64,000 bases of DNA from Ruegeria sp. EL01 (GTDB taxonomy: Bacteria; Pseudomonadota; Alphaproteobacteria; Rhodobacterales; Rhodobacteraceae): positions 1 through 64,000 of the forward strand of contig NZ_OMPS01000018.1 in the NCBI RefSeq assembly GCF_900313035.1, written 5' to 3'. The stretch's first letter is position 1; each line of letters begins with the position of its first letter. The notes beneath the pieces are model-generated. The model had not been told where the DNA came from. It ran no database searches and saw only the letters and a list, made by a program, of their open reading frames with translations. Positions 18,560 to 27,898 of the stretch are shown here, piece by piece. The translations under genes and the position numbers were made by a program.

Positions 18560-19867
18560 TTGACCGACCTGACCCCGCGCGAGATTGTCTCGGAACTGGA
18601 CCGTTTTATCATCGGTCAGAAAGACGCGAAACGCGCGGTGGCGGTGGCGTTGCGCAATCGCTGGCGGCGCAAGCAGCTGGCCGATGACATTCGCGATGAG
18701 GTCTATCCAAAGAACATCCTGATGATCGGGCCCACCGGTGTTGGTAAAACCGAAATCAGCCGCCGTCTGGCCAAACTGGCGCGCGCACCTTTCATCAAGG
18801 TCGAGGCGACGAAATTCACCGAGGTCGGCTATGTCGGCCGCGACGTGGAACAGATTATCCGCGATCTGGCCGACGCTGCCATTCTGCAGACCCGCGAATA
18901 CATGCGCGAAGACGTGAAGGCAAAAGCCTATGAAGCTGCCGAAGATCGTGTGATCGAGGCCATTGCAGGAACCGACGCCCGCGACGGCACACGGGAAATG
19001 TTCCGCAAGAAACTTAAAGCAGGCGAGCTGGACGATACGGTCATCGAGCTTGAAATTGCCGACAGCTCGAACCCGATGCCGATGCTCGACATTCCCGGCC
19101 AACCCGGCAGCCAGATGGGAATGATGAACCTGGGCGATATCTTTGGCAAAGCCTTTGGGGGACGCACTGTGAAGCGCCGGATGAGCGTCGCGGAAAGCTA
19201 TGATCTTCTGATCGGGGAAGAGGCGGACAAGCTGCTGGACGACGAGGCCGTCAATCGAACCGCGTTAGAGTCCGTTGAGCAGAACGGCATCGTGTTCCTG
19301 GACGAGATTGACAAGGTTTGCGCGCGCACCGACGCCCGTGGTGGCGATGTCAGCCGCGAAGGTGTGCAGCGGGATCTTTTACCTCTGATCGAGGGCACAA
19401 CCGTGTCCACCAAACACGGTGCGGTGAAAACTGACCACATCCTGTTTATTGCGTCGGGTGCGTTTCACATCGCCAAGCCGTCTGACCTATTGCCAGAACT
19501 TCAGGGCCGTTTGCCCATCCGGGTCGAGCTTCGGGCGCTGACTGAAGAGGATTTCGTGCGTATCCTGACGGAAACCGACAATGCCCTGACCCGTCAATAT
19601 ACTGCCCTGATGGGTACAGAACAGGTCACCGTTGGTTTCACCAAAGACGGTATCGCCGCGCTGGCGCGCATTGCGGCCGACGTAAACCAAAGCGTCGAAA
19701 ACATTGGCGCGCGCCGGTTGTACACGGTGATGGAGCGTGTTTTCGAAGACCTCTCCTTTGTTGCGCCTGACAAAGCGGGGGCAGAAATCACCGTCGATGC
19801 GCAGTTTGTCAGTGACAATCTGGGTGAGTTGACCAAATCCGCAGACCTGAGTCGTTACGTTCTGTAA
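18560..19867 (+). CDS. hslU: HslU ATPase (unfoldase) subunit
   Basis: This 435-residue AAA+ protein shows Walker A GPTGVGKT (57-64), Walker B FLDEID (about 246-251), an intermediate domain, and the sensor region ENIGARRL. The C-terminus SRYVL would dock into HslV. I prefer the TTG start at 18560: GAAAGGA lies seven bases upstream and it gives the family N-terminus [18 protein letters not shown]. The ATG at 18521 would add 13 residues and has no ribosome site. It must be transcribed separately from hslV because of the reversed gene between them. Confidence 0.95.
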   Translation: MTDLTPREIVSELDRFIIGQKDAKRAVAVALRNRWRRKQLADDIRDEVYPKNILMIGPTGVGKTEISRRLAKLARAPFIKVEATKFTEVGYVGRDVEQIIRDLADAAILQTREYMREDVKAKAYEAAEDRVIEAIAGTDARDGTREMFRKKLKAGELDDTVIELEIADSSNPMPMLDIPGQPGSQMGMMNLGDIFGKAFGGRTVKRRMSVAESYDLLIGEEADKLLDDEAVNRTALESVEQNGIVFLDEIDKVCARTDARGGDVSREGVQRDLLPLIEGTTVSTKHGAVKTDHILFIASGAFHIAKPSDLLPELQGRLPIRVELRALTEEDFVRILTETDNALTRQYTALMGTEQVTVGFTKDGIAALARIAADVNQSVENIGARRLYTVMERVFEDLSFVAPDKAGAEITVDAQFVSDNLGELTKSADLSRYVL

Positions 19868-19973
19868 CCAAACCAGCCAGAATTCGCTGCTTTATTGCGG
19901 GCGTTCTCCTGTTGTCACTGGACGCGGTGCGGGAAATCAATAGCGTAACGCAACGACGCTTCGAGGTCTGGTT

Positions 19974-21071
19974 GTGCTGCGCTATTTGTTTATTCTACTG
20001 ACTACTGCTTCTTTGAGTGCCTGTGTGGATCGCTCGATTTCCGAAACCGTTCCAAGTGCACTACGAGTTGGAACACCGGAAACTGTCTTTGCGGTGACGT
20101 CGCGCGCACGCGAAGCTGACGGGTCATACGGGTATCGCCGGGCACAGCAGCTGCGGTATCTGGAAATGACGGTATCAATTCCACCCTCCCACACCCCGGG
20201 GACCCTGAAATTCTCTTATGCAGACCCAAACCCTGACAAACAGTTCGTCTTGGCCGATGTTGACGAGTTTTCCGGTCCGCAGGATCTTGGGCAGCGATTG
20301 ACAGGCGTGAAAGACGTCACAATTTTTGTCCATGGCTACAACGCAACCCAGACGGAAACTGCATTTCGGGCCGCACAATTGGCGCATGACATCGGAATTC
20401 CCGGGTCGATCCTGATCTATTCCTGGCCCAGCCAGGCGCGCGGAATTGGCTATGCCTATGATCTGGACAGCATGCTGTTTGCCCGGGACGGGCTGGAACG
20501 AACCATTGCCGAGTTAAAAGCAATGGGCGTGACGCATGTGAACATCCTGGCCCATTCAATGGGCGGCGCCCTGACAATGGAAATGATGCGTCAGGCAGAA
20601 CTGCGCCAGCCCGGCTGGTCCAAACGCAACATCGAAGGCGTCATTCTGATTTCACCGGACCTGGATGTGGATCTGTTCCGCACGCAGATGGACAGCATCA
20701 AAAACCCGCCGGATCCGTTTGTTGTGATGGTGTCGAAAAAGGACAAGGTCTTGAATATCTCGGCCCGGCTGCGCGGCACTGCCGACAGTAAAAGGCTGGG
20801 AAATATAGACTCGATTGAGCAGCTGGAAGACTACCCAATCAGCGTGATCGATACGACTGCGTTCAACAGTGATGCCGGATCGTCGCATTTCGTGGCGGCC
20901 ACCTCGCCAGCGCTTTTGTCCATTCTCAGCTCTGTTCGGCGCGTCAACAGCACCTTCGGACGTGATCGGCCGGGGGTAAAAGCGTTGGTCCCAGCAACCG
21001 AAATCAATACGGATGGAGCAACTGAGATTGTTCTGTCCGAGACGGGACAGGCGCAGGTCACCACTCCGTGA
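19974..21071 (+). CDS. Alpha/beta-hydrolase lipoprotein (DUF900-type)
   Basis: This 365-residue protein starts at GTG 19974 with GAGGT six bases upstream. It has a lipoprotein signal (LFILLTTASLSAC, modified cysteine C17). The hydrolase domain shows FVHGYN (118-123, oxyanion region), WPSQ (151-154) and the nucleophile elbow AHSMG (193-197, Ser195), with a likely catalytic His in SSHF near residue 303. These are features of DUF900 esterase/lipase-like proteins. The substrate is unknown. It probably sits on the inner face of the outer membrane. The GTGA overlap with the next gene suggests co-expression with the MFS transporter. Confidence 0.85.
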   Translation: MLRYLFILLTTASLSACVDRSISETVPSALRVGTPETVFAVTSRAREADGSYGYRRAQQLRYLEMTVSIPPSHTPGTLKFSYADPNPDKQFVLADVDEFSGPQDLGQRLTGVKDVTIFVHGYNATQTETAFRAAQLAHDIGIPGSILIYSWPSQARGIGYAYDLDSMLFARDGLERTIAELKAMGVTHVNILAHSMGGALTMEMMRQAELRQPGWSKRNIEGVILISPDLDVDLFRTQMDSIKNPPDPFVVMVSKKDKVLNISARLRGTADSKRLGNIDSIEQLEDYPISVIDTTAFNSDAGSSHFVAATSPALLSILSSVRRVNSTFGRDRPGVKALVPATEINTDGATEIVLSETGQAQVTTP

Positions 21072-22288
21072 CGCAGTTTCGCCTGCGCCAGTACCTTTTT
21101 GAAAATGCAACTTGGCTTGGCGCAGGGGTTTTGCTGACTTTCCTGTCCTGTTTTGGCCAGACGTTCTTTATCTCGATCTTCGCTGGTGAAATCAGATCAG
21201 AGTTTGGGCTAAGCCATGGCGCATGGGGTGGGTTATACACGCTAGGCACGACCGTCTCCGCCGTTGTCATGATTTGGGCTGGCGGGTTGACGGATATCTT
21301 CCGTGTGCGGGTCCTGGGCCCGGTTGTTCTGGCAGGTCTGGCATTGGCTGCCGTCGCCATGGCGCTGAATTCCTGGGTGGTTCTGCTGCCTGTGGTCATC
21401 TTTCTGCTGCGTCTTTTTGGCCAAGGGATGAGCACACATTTGGCAGTGGTTGCAATGGCGCGCTGGTTCACGGCCACGCGCGGCAAAGCTCTCTCGATTG
21501 CGTCAATCGGGTTTGCGATTGGTGAGGCGATGCTGCCGCTGGCCTTTGTGGCTGCGATGGTGTTCCTGGACTGGCGCTGGCTTTGGGTCTTCGCTGCGGG
21601 CCTCACCCTTATCGGTATCCCGGTATTGATGCGGCTATTGCGACAAGAACGAACACCGCAAAGTCTGGCAGACGAATATTCCTCCACCGGCATGCAAGGC
21701 CGTCATTGGACCCGGCGCGAAGCCTTGTTTCATCCACTGTTCTGGTTCATTGCGCCTTCGGTACTGGCGCCGTCCGCTTTCACCACCGCGTTCTTCTTTC
21801 ATCAGGTTTATCTGGCCGAAGTCAAAGGCTGGCAACATATCCAGCTGGTCGCTTTGTTCCCTGTCTATACCGCCGTATCGCTGCTTTCGATGTTCGCTGC
21901 GGGATGGGCTTTGGACAAATGGGGCACAGCACGCATGATGCCGTTTTATCAGCTGCCCTTCGCCGTGGGCTTTGTCATTCTGGCAATGTCGACCACGATC
22001 AGCGGCGCTATGGTTGGGTTGATTTTTTTGGGCCTGACCGTTGGGGCAAACAGCACTTTGCCCAGCGCCTTTTGGGCCGAGTTCTACGGCACGCGGCATA
22101 TTGGATCGATAAAAGCGCTGGCCACCGCCGTCATGGTGCTTGGGTCTGCCATCGGGCCGGGCCTGACCGGCATTCTGATTGACTATGGCGTGCCGCTCGA
22201 CACCCAGTTCCTTTGGATCGGCGCGTTCTTTGTGCTGGTATGTTTATTGGTCTGGATTGGCGTGTCACGCGCCGTGCGCACTCTTTAA
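21068..22288 (+). CDS. MFS transporter
   Basis: This 406-residue, 12-helix transporter begins with GTG overlapping the stop of the hydrolase lipoprotein (GTGA). A conserved arginine-rich loop (GGLTDIFRVRVLG) follows helix 2, and the sixth-seventh helix loop is long (about 195-220). The pattern FLSCFGQTFFISIFAGEIRSEFGLS resembles the monocarboxylate/oxalate-formate branch of MFS, but I cannot name a substrate. Its end overlaps the convergent smr gene by 4 bases. Confidence 0.85.
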   Translation: MTQFRLRQYLFENATWLGAGVLLTFLSCFGQTFFISIFAGEIRSEFGLSHGAWGGLYTLGTTVSAVVMIWAGGLTDIFRVRVLGPVVLAGLALAAVAMALNSWVVLLPVVIFLLRLFGQGMSTHLAVVAMARWFTATRGKALSIASIGFAIGEAMLPLAFVAAMVFLDWRWLWVFAAGLTLIGIPVLMRLLRQERTPQSLADEYSSTGMQGRHWTRREALFHPLFWFIAPSVLAPSAFTTAFFFHQVYLAEVKGWQHIQLVALFPVYTAVSLLSMFAAGWALDKWGTARMMPFYQLPFAVGFVILAMSTTISGAMVGLIFLGLTVGANSTLPSAFWAEFYGTRHIGSIKALATAVMVLGSAIGPGLTGILIDYGVPLDTQFLWIGAFFVLVCLLVWIGVSRAVRTL

Positions 22289-22872
22289 CGGGTGCGCCGC
22301 AGATAGACGTAGTAAGCGCCATCGCCACCATGGCTGATATGGGCAGGCGACACCTGCATCACGGCCTGCGCCAATGGGTGCAGAGACAACCATTTCGGCA
22401 CCTGATTGCGCAACACGCCTCGGGGCGTTGGAATCGGACCGGGCTCATCCCGGTCTTTCCCTTTCCCGGTCACCACCAGCACCAGGCGCTTGCCCTGTGC
22501 CTGAGCATTCAAGATGAACCGGATCAGCGCCGGATGGGCCGTATCAACCCGCATTCCGTGCAGATCAAGCTTGCCTTCGGGCTTCAGCTTGCCGCGTTTC
22601 ATCCGGTTGAAGGCTTTTACGTCCATCTGAACCGGAGCGCTCCTGAGCGCTTCTGTTACCGAAGGCTTAAGGGTGTTCCCGGATGGCTTCACACGGTGGG
22701 TCTGCCCCAGTTCGAATGCGTCAATCCGGGGCTTCGGATTTTTCTTCGGCTTTGGCTTGGGCAGAGGCGTTGGATGAACAGCCTGCGGGATCTCAGGGTG
22801 CAGCCGTTCCGCCTTTTGCGCGACCTTCCGCCAAAGCTCGACCTCGTCCGCCGTCAGTTTGCGCCGGGTCAT
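22285..22872 (-). CDS. Smr/MutS2-domain protein
   Basis: This 195-residue protein has a charged, proline- and lysine-rich N-terminal half and a C-terminal Smr domain (about 100-190) with LDLHG (102-106) and VVTGKG (133-138). Smr domains are DNA or RNA endonuclease-like folds related to the C-terminus of MutS2. It is the last gene of the leftward tim44-like/mltA/smr set; its ATG overlaps the mltA stop by one base (TGATG). Confidence 0.88.
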   Translation of the reverse strand: MTRRKLTADEVELWRKVAQKAERLHPEIPQAVHPTPLPKPKPKKNPKPRIDAFELGQTHRVKPSGNTLKPSVTEALRSAPVQMDVKAFNRMKRGKLKPEGKLDLHGMRVDTAHPALIRFILNAQAQGKRLVLVVTGKGKDRDEPGPIPTPRGVLRNQVPKWLSLHPLAQAVMQVSPAHISHGGDGAYYVYLRRTR

Positions 22873-23912
22873 CAGAATTCATCCGGCAACAAGGCGTAAG
22901 CGCGTTGGATCGGCAGCAAAACCACCATTCGGCCCGGGTCTTTCAATTGTCCGGCGGCCTGACCTGCCTCATCTCCGGTTCCGAAAAAGATATCGGCCCG
23001 CTGCGCGCCTTTGATGGCCGATCCTGTATCCTGCGCGATCATCAATCGACGGATCGGGTCTTTTCCATCCTTTTCCACCCAGACCGGTGCGCCAAGTGGC
23101 GTATAGACCGGGTCAGCCGCAATGCTGCGCATCGTGGTGACGGATCGGTTCATCGCGCCCAACGGTCCGAATTCGGGCGCAACACGCGTGACTTCGCGAA
23201 AAAACACATAGGACGGGTTGTGAAACAACAGCTCTGCGCCGGCCTCGGGATTCTTGCGAACCCATGCGCGGATCATCTGGGCGCTGACCTCATGCGCGCC
23301 TAAAATCCCACGCCGAACCAGCTCCACTCCGATCGAGCGATAGGGGTGTCCATTTGCGCCGCCATATCCGACGCGTAAAGCGCCACCATCTGGCAAGCGC
23401 ACACGGCCCGAGCCCTGAATTTGCAGAAAGAACAGTTCAACCGGGTCGTCGACCCACGCAATCTCCAACCCGCGGCCCTGCATCGCCGCGCCGGTCAGGA
23501 TTTCACGGCGGCTTAACCATTGCCCGTCTTCGCGGGCCTCGGGCGGCATCTTGTAGATCGGGTATTTGAACCGATCCGACCGCGATCTGGATCCATCAAG
23601 CTCTGGTTCGAAATAACCGGTAAACAGCGCATCATTCCCGTCCTCGACCAGAACCGGGCGAAAGAACAACTCAAAAAACGACCGGGCTGCATCTGGCTCA
23701 TAAGATTGGGCCGCGCCACAAAGCGCCCGCCAGTCCGGGCCAGATAGATCACCACATGTGTTCAGAAACACCGAAAGGGCCGCCCCGTGATCGTCGGCGG
23801 CCCAGCCATCAAGATCGTCGAATGACAGGATAGAGCGCGTCGCCTCTGCTCCGGCGGCGCTGGCAGAGGTCATGACACCCACCAATAGTAGCGACCGGAG
23901 CGTTGCAATCAT
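22872..23912 (-). CDS. mltA: Membrane-bound lytic murein transglycosylase A
   Basis: From ATG 23912 the product is 346 residues, beginning with a signal peptide (about 1-20, MIATLRSLLLVGVMTSASAA). It carries the MltA domain (GYFEPELDGS, FFLQIQGSGRV) and the C-terminal 3D domain AQDTGSAIKGAQRADIFFG with the conserved aspartates. It cleaves the MurNAc-GlcNAc bond of peptidoglycan with formation of the 1,6-anhydro product. Unlike E. coli MltA I see no clear lipobox. The start overlaps the stop of the Tim44-like gene (ATGA). The longer frame to 23975 adds residues before the signal and is less likely. Confidence 0.93.
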   Translation of the reverse strand: MIATLRSLLLVGVMTSASAAGAEATRSILSFDDLDGWAADDHGAALSVFLNTCGDLSGPDWRALCGAAQSYEPDAARSFFELFFRPVLVEDGNDALFTGYFEPELDGSRSRSDRFKYPIYKMPPEAREDGQWLSRREILTGAAMQGRGLEIAWVDDPVELFFLQIQGSGRVRLPDGGALRVGYGGANGHPYRSIGVELVRRGILGAHEVSAQMIRAWVRKNPEAGAELLFHNPSYVFFREVTRVAPEFGPLGAMNRSVTTMRSIAADPVYTPLGAPVWVEKDGKDPIRRLMIAQDTGSAIKGAQRADIFFGTGDEAGQAAGQLKDPGRMVVLLPIQRAYALLPDEF

Positions 23913-24571
23913 GCGTCCGTGGCGACAAGCAGCCAGTTTGGATCGTCCTTGCCCATCACCCGGGCAAAAGTCCAACTGTCCTTTTGGCGTTTGATCGTAT
24001 TGGGGTTGCCTTCGATGATATCGCCACCGCGGTCACGCACGACCGATGTCAGCTCGCCGACAAAGCGCATGGTGATTTCCGCCTGATTGGTGTCCTTGTC
24101 GAATTTTGCATCCGACAGGGTAGTTTCGCGCACACCAACAAATTCAGCCTCAATCGTCAGGCCCTGATCTTCGCGGGCGGAAACAACCGATACAAAGGTG
24201 TCAAACACCTCTTCCGACAGGAACGGCTGAATCTCATCCAGATTTCCCTTCTCGAATCCCATCACGATCATCTCGTACGCTCCGCGCGCGCCCTGCACGA
24301 ATTCAGTGACGGAAAAGCTGGGCTCGACCCGCTTCATCGCAGCCAAAGTCTGGGCCTGATCGCTGTCTTCGGGCACATGATCCGTGATGTCATGATCCGG
24401 GCCACCTTCAATGACTTCGAAATCTCCGCGAGATTTACTTGCATTGGGCTGCTGTTGCAGCGGTGGTTTCTCGAAACCTTCGCGCGTGCCCAAAACGCTT
24501 CTCAGGCGGAGGATCAGGAAAACAGCAATGCCAAGTAGCACCAATAGCTGGATCATGGGATGGTTGCTCAT
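23909..24571 (-). CDS. Tim44/TimA-family membrane-anchored protein
   Basis: The 220-residue protein has one N-terminal transmembrane helix (about 7-24, IQLLVLLGIAVFLILRL) and a C-terminal Tim44-like domain (about 75-215). In Alphaproteobacteria such proteins are relatives of mitochondrial Tim44 and are thought to work at the inner membrane in protein translocation or assembly. This copy lies near secB and fxsA on the opposite strand, which is common in the group. It heads the operon with mltA and smr. Confidence 0.88.
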   Translation of the reverse strand: MSNHPMIQLLVLLGIAVFLILRLRSVLGTREGFEKPPLQQQPNASKSRGDFEVIEGGPDHDITDHVPEDSDQAQTLAAMKRVEPSFSVTEFVQGARGAYEMIVMGFEKGNLDEIQPFLSEEVFDTFVSVVSAREDQGLTIEAEFVGVRETTLSDAKFDKDTNQAEITMRFVGELTSVVRDRGGDIIEGNPNTIKRQKDSWTFARVMGKDDPNWLLVATDA

Positions 24572-24679
24572 TTCATTCTCTTTTCAGCGCCGAGACTTTG
24601 TGTACACGGCCTCATGCCACTATGTAGGTGACAGTTGGTGGCAAGTCCACAGCCCCAGCTATGAGAAAGGATAGCGCAA

Positions 24680-25180
24680 ATGTACCTGTTCTTGGCATTT
24701 TTATTGGTGCCTATCATTGAAATCGCTCTGTTCATTCAGGTTGGTGGGTTGATCGGTCTTTGGCCCACGCTTGCGATTGTAGTGCTGACTGCGGTTTTGG
24801 GCACCGTTCTGGTTCGGACACAAGGTCGCATGGCGCTGGGGCAATTGCAGCGCTCATTTGCCGAACTTGATGATCCGACCGAACCGCTGGCCCACGGTGC
24901 CATGATCCTGCTGTCGGGGGCATTGCTGCTCACTCCGGGGTTTTTCACCGATGCCGTGGGGTTTGCCCTGTTGATCCCCGGTTTTCGGATGGCAGTCTTT
25001 CGCTATCTGAAATCCAAAGTCAAAGTCACCCATTTTCAGATGGGTTCGGGTCCTGGCTTTCAAAACAAAAAGGCCCCGTTTGATCAGGGCGACGTGATTG
25101 ACGGAGAGTTCACCGAGGTGCGCCCGCGAAAAAAACCCTCAAAACCCTCCAAATTGGTAGAAGGCCCGCACGAGCATTGA
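24680..25180 (+). CDS. fxsA: FxsA-family membrane protein
   Basis: This 166-residue protein has the FxsA pattern: an N-terminal helix (YLFLAFLLVPIIEIALFIQVG), GTVLVRTQGRMAL, and two further helices (ILLSGALLLTPGFFTDAVGFALLIPG). A basic cytoplasmic tail follows. FxsA relieves phage F exclusion in E. coli when overproduced; its normal role is unclear. AGAAAGGA precedes the ATG at 24680. The divergent gap to the Tim44-like gene is 108 bases. Confidence 0.92.
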   Translation: MYLFLAFLLVPIIEIALFIQVGGLIGLWPTLAIVVLTAVLGTVLVRTQGRMALGQLQRSFAELDDPTEPLAHGAMILLSGALLLTPGFFTDAVGFALLIPGFRMAVFRYLKSKVKVTHFQMGSGPGFQNKKAPFDQGDVIDGEFTEVRPRKKPSKPSKLVEGPHEH

Positions 25181-25234
25181 GGTGTCGCGCCCAACTTGCT
25201 AAGCAGTGGCGATTTTTACATTTGGAGTAGATCC

Positions 25235-25735
25235 ATGGCCGAAGAAAACGCTGCAGAAAACACTGCGGCACCATCCGCCCCGCAGGTTCAGATGCGTGTT
25301 TTGGGGCAATTCATCCGGGATATGTCGTTTGAGAACGTGATGGCTCAAAAAGGCGTATCCGGCGATGTTCAGCCCGAAATCGCCGTTCAGGTGAACCTGG
25401 ATGCCAAAAAGCGTCAGGCTGATCATCAATACGAAGTGTCGATCAAGCTGAACCTGAAATCCAAGGCCAAAGGTCTGGAAGACGTCCTGTTCCTGTGCGA
25501 GTTGGACTATTGCGGTCTGTTCCACATCGAAGGTGTGCCAGAGGATCAACTGCACCCGTTCCTGATGATCGAATGCCCGCGGATGTTGTTCCCATTCCTG
25601 CGTCGCATCGTCAGCGACATTACCCGTGACGGTGGCTATCCGCCGGTCAATCTGGACAACATCGACTTCGTCAGCCTGTATCGCAATGAGCTGGCGCGCC
25701 GTCAGTCGGAACAGGCGCAAAGCGCTGACGCCTAA
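25235..25735 (+). CDS. secB: Protein-export chaperone SecB
   Basis: From ATG 25235 with a GGAG ribosome site the protein is 166 residues, standard for alphaproteobacterial SecB. It contains VNLDAKKRQADHQYEVSIKL and CPRMLFPFLRRIVSDITRDGGYPP, the hallmark tetramer-forming and SecA-binding regions. It keeps preproteins unfolded and passes them to SecA. The frame remains open 13 codons upstream with no family match. Confidence 0.97.
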   Translation: MAEENAAENTAAPSAPQVQMRVLGQFIRDMSFENVMAQKGVSGDVQPEIAVQVNLDAKKRQADHQYEVSIKLNLKSKAKGLEDVLFLCELDYCGLFHIEGVPEDQLHPFLMIECPRMLFPFLRRIVSDITRDGGYPPVNLDNIDFVSLYRNELARRQSEQAQSADA

Positions 25736-25741
25736 AGCATT

Positions 25742-25772
25742 GACCCGCGCCTGACCGGATCAGGCGCGGGTC
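25742..25772. terminator. Long GC-rich hairpin between secB and dnaQ
   Basis: A perfect 13-bp inverted repeat, GACCCGCGCCTGA and TCAGGCGCGGGTC, with a 5-base loop. It spans the dnaQ stop codon and lies just after secB. No strong T tract follows on either side, so it may be a bidirectional terminator or an mRNA-end stabiliser. Confidence 0.6.
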
Positions 25773-26482
25773 CACAGGGCAGTATCGCCCAATTTCTCGA
25801 CAAAAGCATCATGTGCCGCTTGCTCATCCGCGGTGATCCGGGATGGCAGGGCCGTCGAACGCGGCGCTGGCCGCCAGTCATCACCGCCGCCTGCAGCTGT
25901 CGAACCCGATGCAGACAGGCCAAAATCGGGTTGCCGCCCACCGATCAGCTCCAGATAGACCTCGGCCAGAATTTCAGAGTCGAGCAAAGCGCCGTGCAAT
26001 ACCCGGTTCGAGTTATCTATGTTGAACCGCCGACACAGCGCATCCAGCGAGGCGGGCGAGCCCGGAAAGCGTTTGCGCGCAATGGCCAGCGTGTCCAGCG
26101 CCTGATCCATCGGCAGCGGCGGCAGGCCCATCCAACCAAGTTCAGCGTTCAGGAACTTCATATCGAACGATGCGTTGTGGATCACCAGCTTCGCGTCGCC
26201 GACAAAATCTCGGAATCCCTGACCAACTTTGGCAAAGACCGGCTTATCTTTCAGGGTCACCTGGCCTTTTTCGATCGGGCGCGGCGGCTCCAACAGATCC
26301 GGGCCAATACCGTGAACGCCAAACGCCTCTTCGGGCATGAATCGTTCCGGGTTTATGTAGACATGATAGGTTTCGCCGGTCGCCACATGGTTCCACAGCT
26401 CAACCGCGCCGATTTCTACAATCCGGTCACCACTTTCGGGGTCGAAGCCTGTGGTTTCGGTGTCGAGTACAATCTCACGCAT
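25760..26482 (-). CDS. dnaQ: DNA polymerase III epsilon subunit (proofreading exonuclease)
   Basis: This 240-residue DEDDh exonuclease shows ExoI DTETTG (7-12), ExoII HNASFDMKFL, and ExoIII with H and D in HGALLDSEIL. The C-terminal tail (about 180-240) is glycine-rich and ends in a segment that would bind the polymerase alpha subunit. It is the last gene of the leftward maf-aroE-coaE-dnaQ operon; its start overlaps the coaE end by 8 bases. Confidence 0.95.
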   Translation of the reverse strand: MREIVLDTETTGFDPESGDRIVEIGAVELWNHVATGETYHVYINPERFMPEEAFGVHGIGPDLLEPPRPIEKGQVTLKDKPVFAKVGQGFRDFVGDAKLVIHNASFDMKFLNAELGWMGLPPLPMDQALDTLAIARKRFPGSPASLDALCRRFNIDNSNRVLHGALLDSEILAEVYLELIGGRQPDFGLSASGSTAAGGGDDWRPAPRSTALPSRITADEQAAHDAFVEKLGDTALWTRA

Positions 26483-27068
26483 CTGCCAATCCCGCCCGTA
26501 TTTGCCTGATCACATCCTGCACCTGCGCGCGGGCATGGTCCAGCGTGTCGGTGACAATCACATAGTCTGACCGCGCGGATTTTTCGACGTTTGGCATCTG
26601 TTTGGCGCGGATTTGTTCAAACTGGGCCTCGGTCATCGTGCCACGCTCCATCACCCGGCGTTTTTGTTCCTCGACCGGGATCGACACGCAGGCCACCGCG
26701 TCCATCGCCGCATCACCGCCGGTTTCAAACAGCAGCGGGATGTCGAACACCAGAATATCTGCGGCCGTGCGATCGCGAAATGCGGCCCGATCTGCTGCAA
26801 CCAGCGGATGCACAATCGTTTCAATGGTTTTCAGGGCTGTTGGATCATCTGAAATGATCTGCTTTAGCGCATCCCGGTTCACTGCACCGTCCACGATAGC
26901 AGGCGGAAACACTGTTCTCATGGGTTCAACCGCTGCGCCGCCTCTTGAATACAGCCGGTGAACTGCAGCATCCGCATCCCAAAGCGCACATCCTTCGTCG
27001 ACAAACATCTGTGCTGTGGTGCTTTTGCCCATGCCAATGGACCCGGTCAAACCTAAGGCGAAGCTCAT
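26475..27068 (-). CDS. coaE: Dephospho-CoA kinase
   Basis: This 197-residue P-loop kinase has GSIGMGKST (9-17), DADAAVH, and the lid region (ARSDYVI). It performs the last step of coenzyme A synthesis. ATG 27068 overlaps the aroE stop (ATGA). Confidence 0.96.
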   Translation of the reverse strand: MSFALGLTGSIGMGKSTTAQMFVDEGCALWDADAAVHRLYSRGGAAVEPMRTVFPPAIVDGAVNRDALKQIISDDPTALKTIETIVHPLVAADRAAFRDRTAADILVFDIPLLFETGGDAAMDAVACVSIPVEEQKRRVMERGTMTEAQFEQIRAKQMPNVEKSARSDYVIVTDTLDHARAQVQDVIRQIRAGLADA

Positions 27069-27898
27069 GCCAGTGCGGCAGCGCGGGCGTCTGCGTCCAC
27101 GTCAGGGCGAACTCCAAACCAGCGCTCGAACCCGGGTACGGCCTGATGCAACAGCATGCCCAATCCGTCGACGGTCGTGCATCCAGCGTCGTCTGCTGTT
27201 TGCAGAAGGCGGGTTTTTAGCGGGGCGTAGACCAAATCGGTGACCACAGCACCGGGTTGCAACCCGTCCAACGGTACCCGCAAGTCCGGCTGGCCCTGCA
27301 TGCCCAAAGACGTTGTGTTGACCACCAGTTCGGCGTTTTCGATCACATTGCCGGCCTGAACCCAGTCGACCACACTAATGCGCTGGCCAAATTCCTCTTT
27401 CAGATGATCGGCTCGGCTTCGGGTCCGGTTGGTCAGCAGGATTTCCGGGACCCCGGCATCAGCGAGGGCTTGTAACACCGCGCGCGCCGCGCCTCCGGCA
27501 CCAAACACAACGGCCGGGCCGTCTGCGGCGTTCCAGTCCGGCGCGCCGCTGTACAGGTTTTCCATGAACCCGTAGCCATCCGTGTTGTCGGCATGGATCG
27601 ACCCGTCTTCCCGAAACACCAGCGTATTCGCAGCGCCGATCACCGTGGCACGGTCCGATGCATAATCGGCCAAACGCAACGCGGCTTCCTTGTGCGGTAC
27701 CGTTACATTTGCGCCGACAAAACCCGCCTTTGGCAATGTTCGCAAAACGGCCTCAAGGTCTGCCGGTGCCACGTCCATGGGAACATAGTGCCCGGGCAAA
27801 CCATAGGTTTTCAGCCAATGACCATGCAGCTTTGGCGAACGGGAGTGCCCAATAGGATGCCCAATCACGCCAGCCAGCGGAACCCGAGAGTCCGTCAT
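27065..27898 (-). CDS. aroE: Shikimate dehydrogenase
   Basis: The 277-residue product has the substrate-binding N-terminal motif SRSPKLHG, the catalytic lysine in NVTVPHKEAA, the NADP-binding GAGGAARAV and NRTRSRADHL. It reduces 3-dehydroshikimate to shikimate in aromatic amino acid synthesis. The stop and start overlap with coaE and maf by ATGA on both sides. Confidence 0.96.
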   Translation of the reverse strand: MTDSRVPLAGVIGHPIGHSRSPKLHGHWLKTYGLPGHYVPMDVAPADLEAVLRTLPKAGFVGANVTVPHKEAALRLADYASDRATVIGAANTLVFREDGSIHADNTDGYGFMENLYSGAPDWNAADGPAVVFGAGGAARAVLQALADAGVPEILLTNRTRSRADHLKEEFGQRISVVDWVQAGNVIENAELVVNTTSLGMQGQPDLRVPLDGLQPGAVVTDLVYAPLKTRLLQTADDAGCTTVDGLGMLLHQAVPGFERWFGVRPDVDADARAAALA

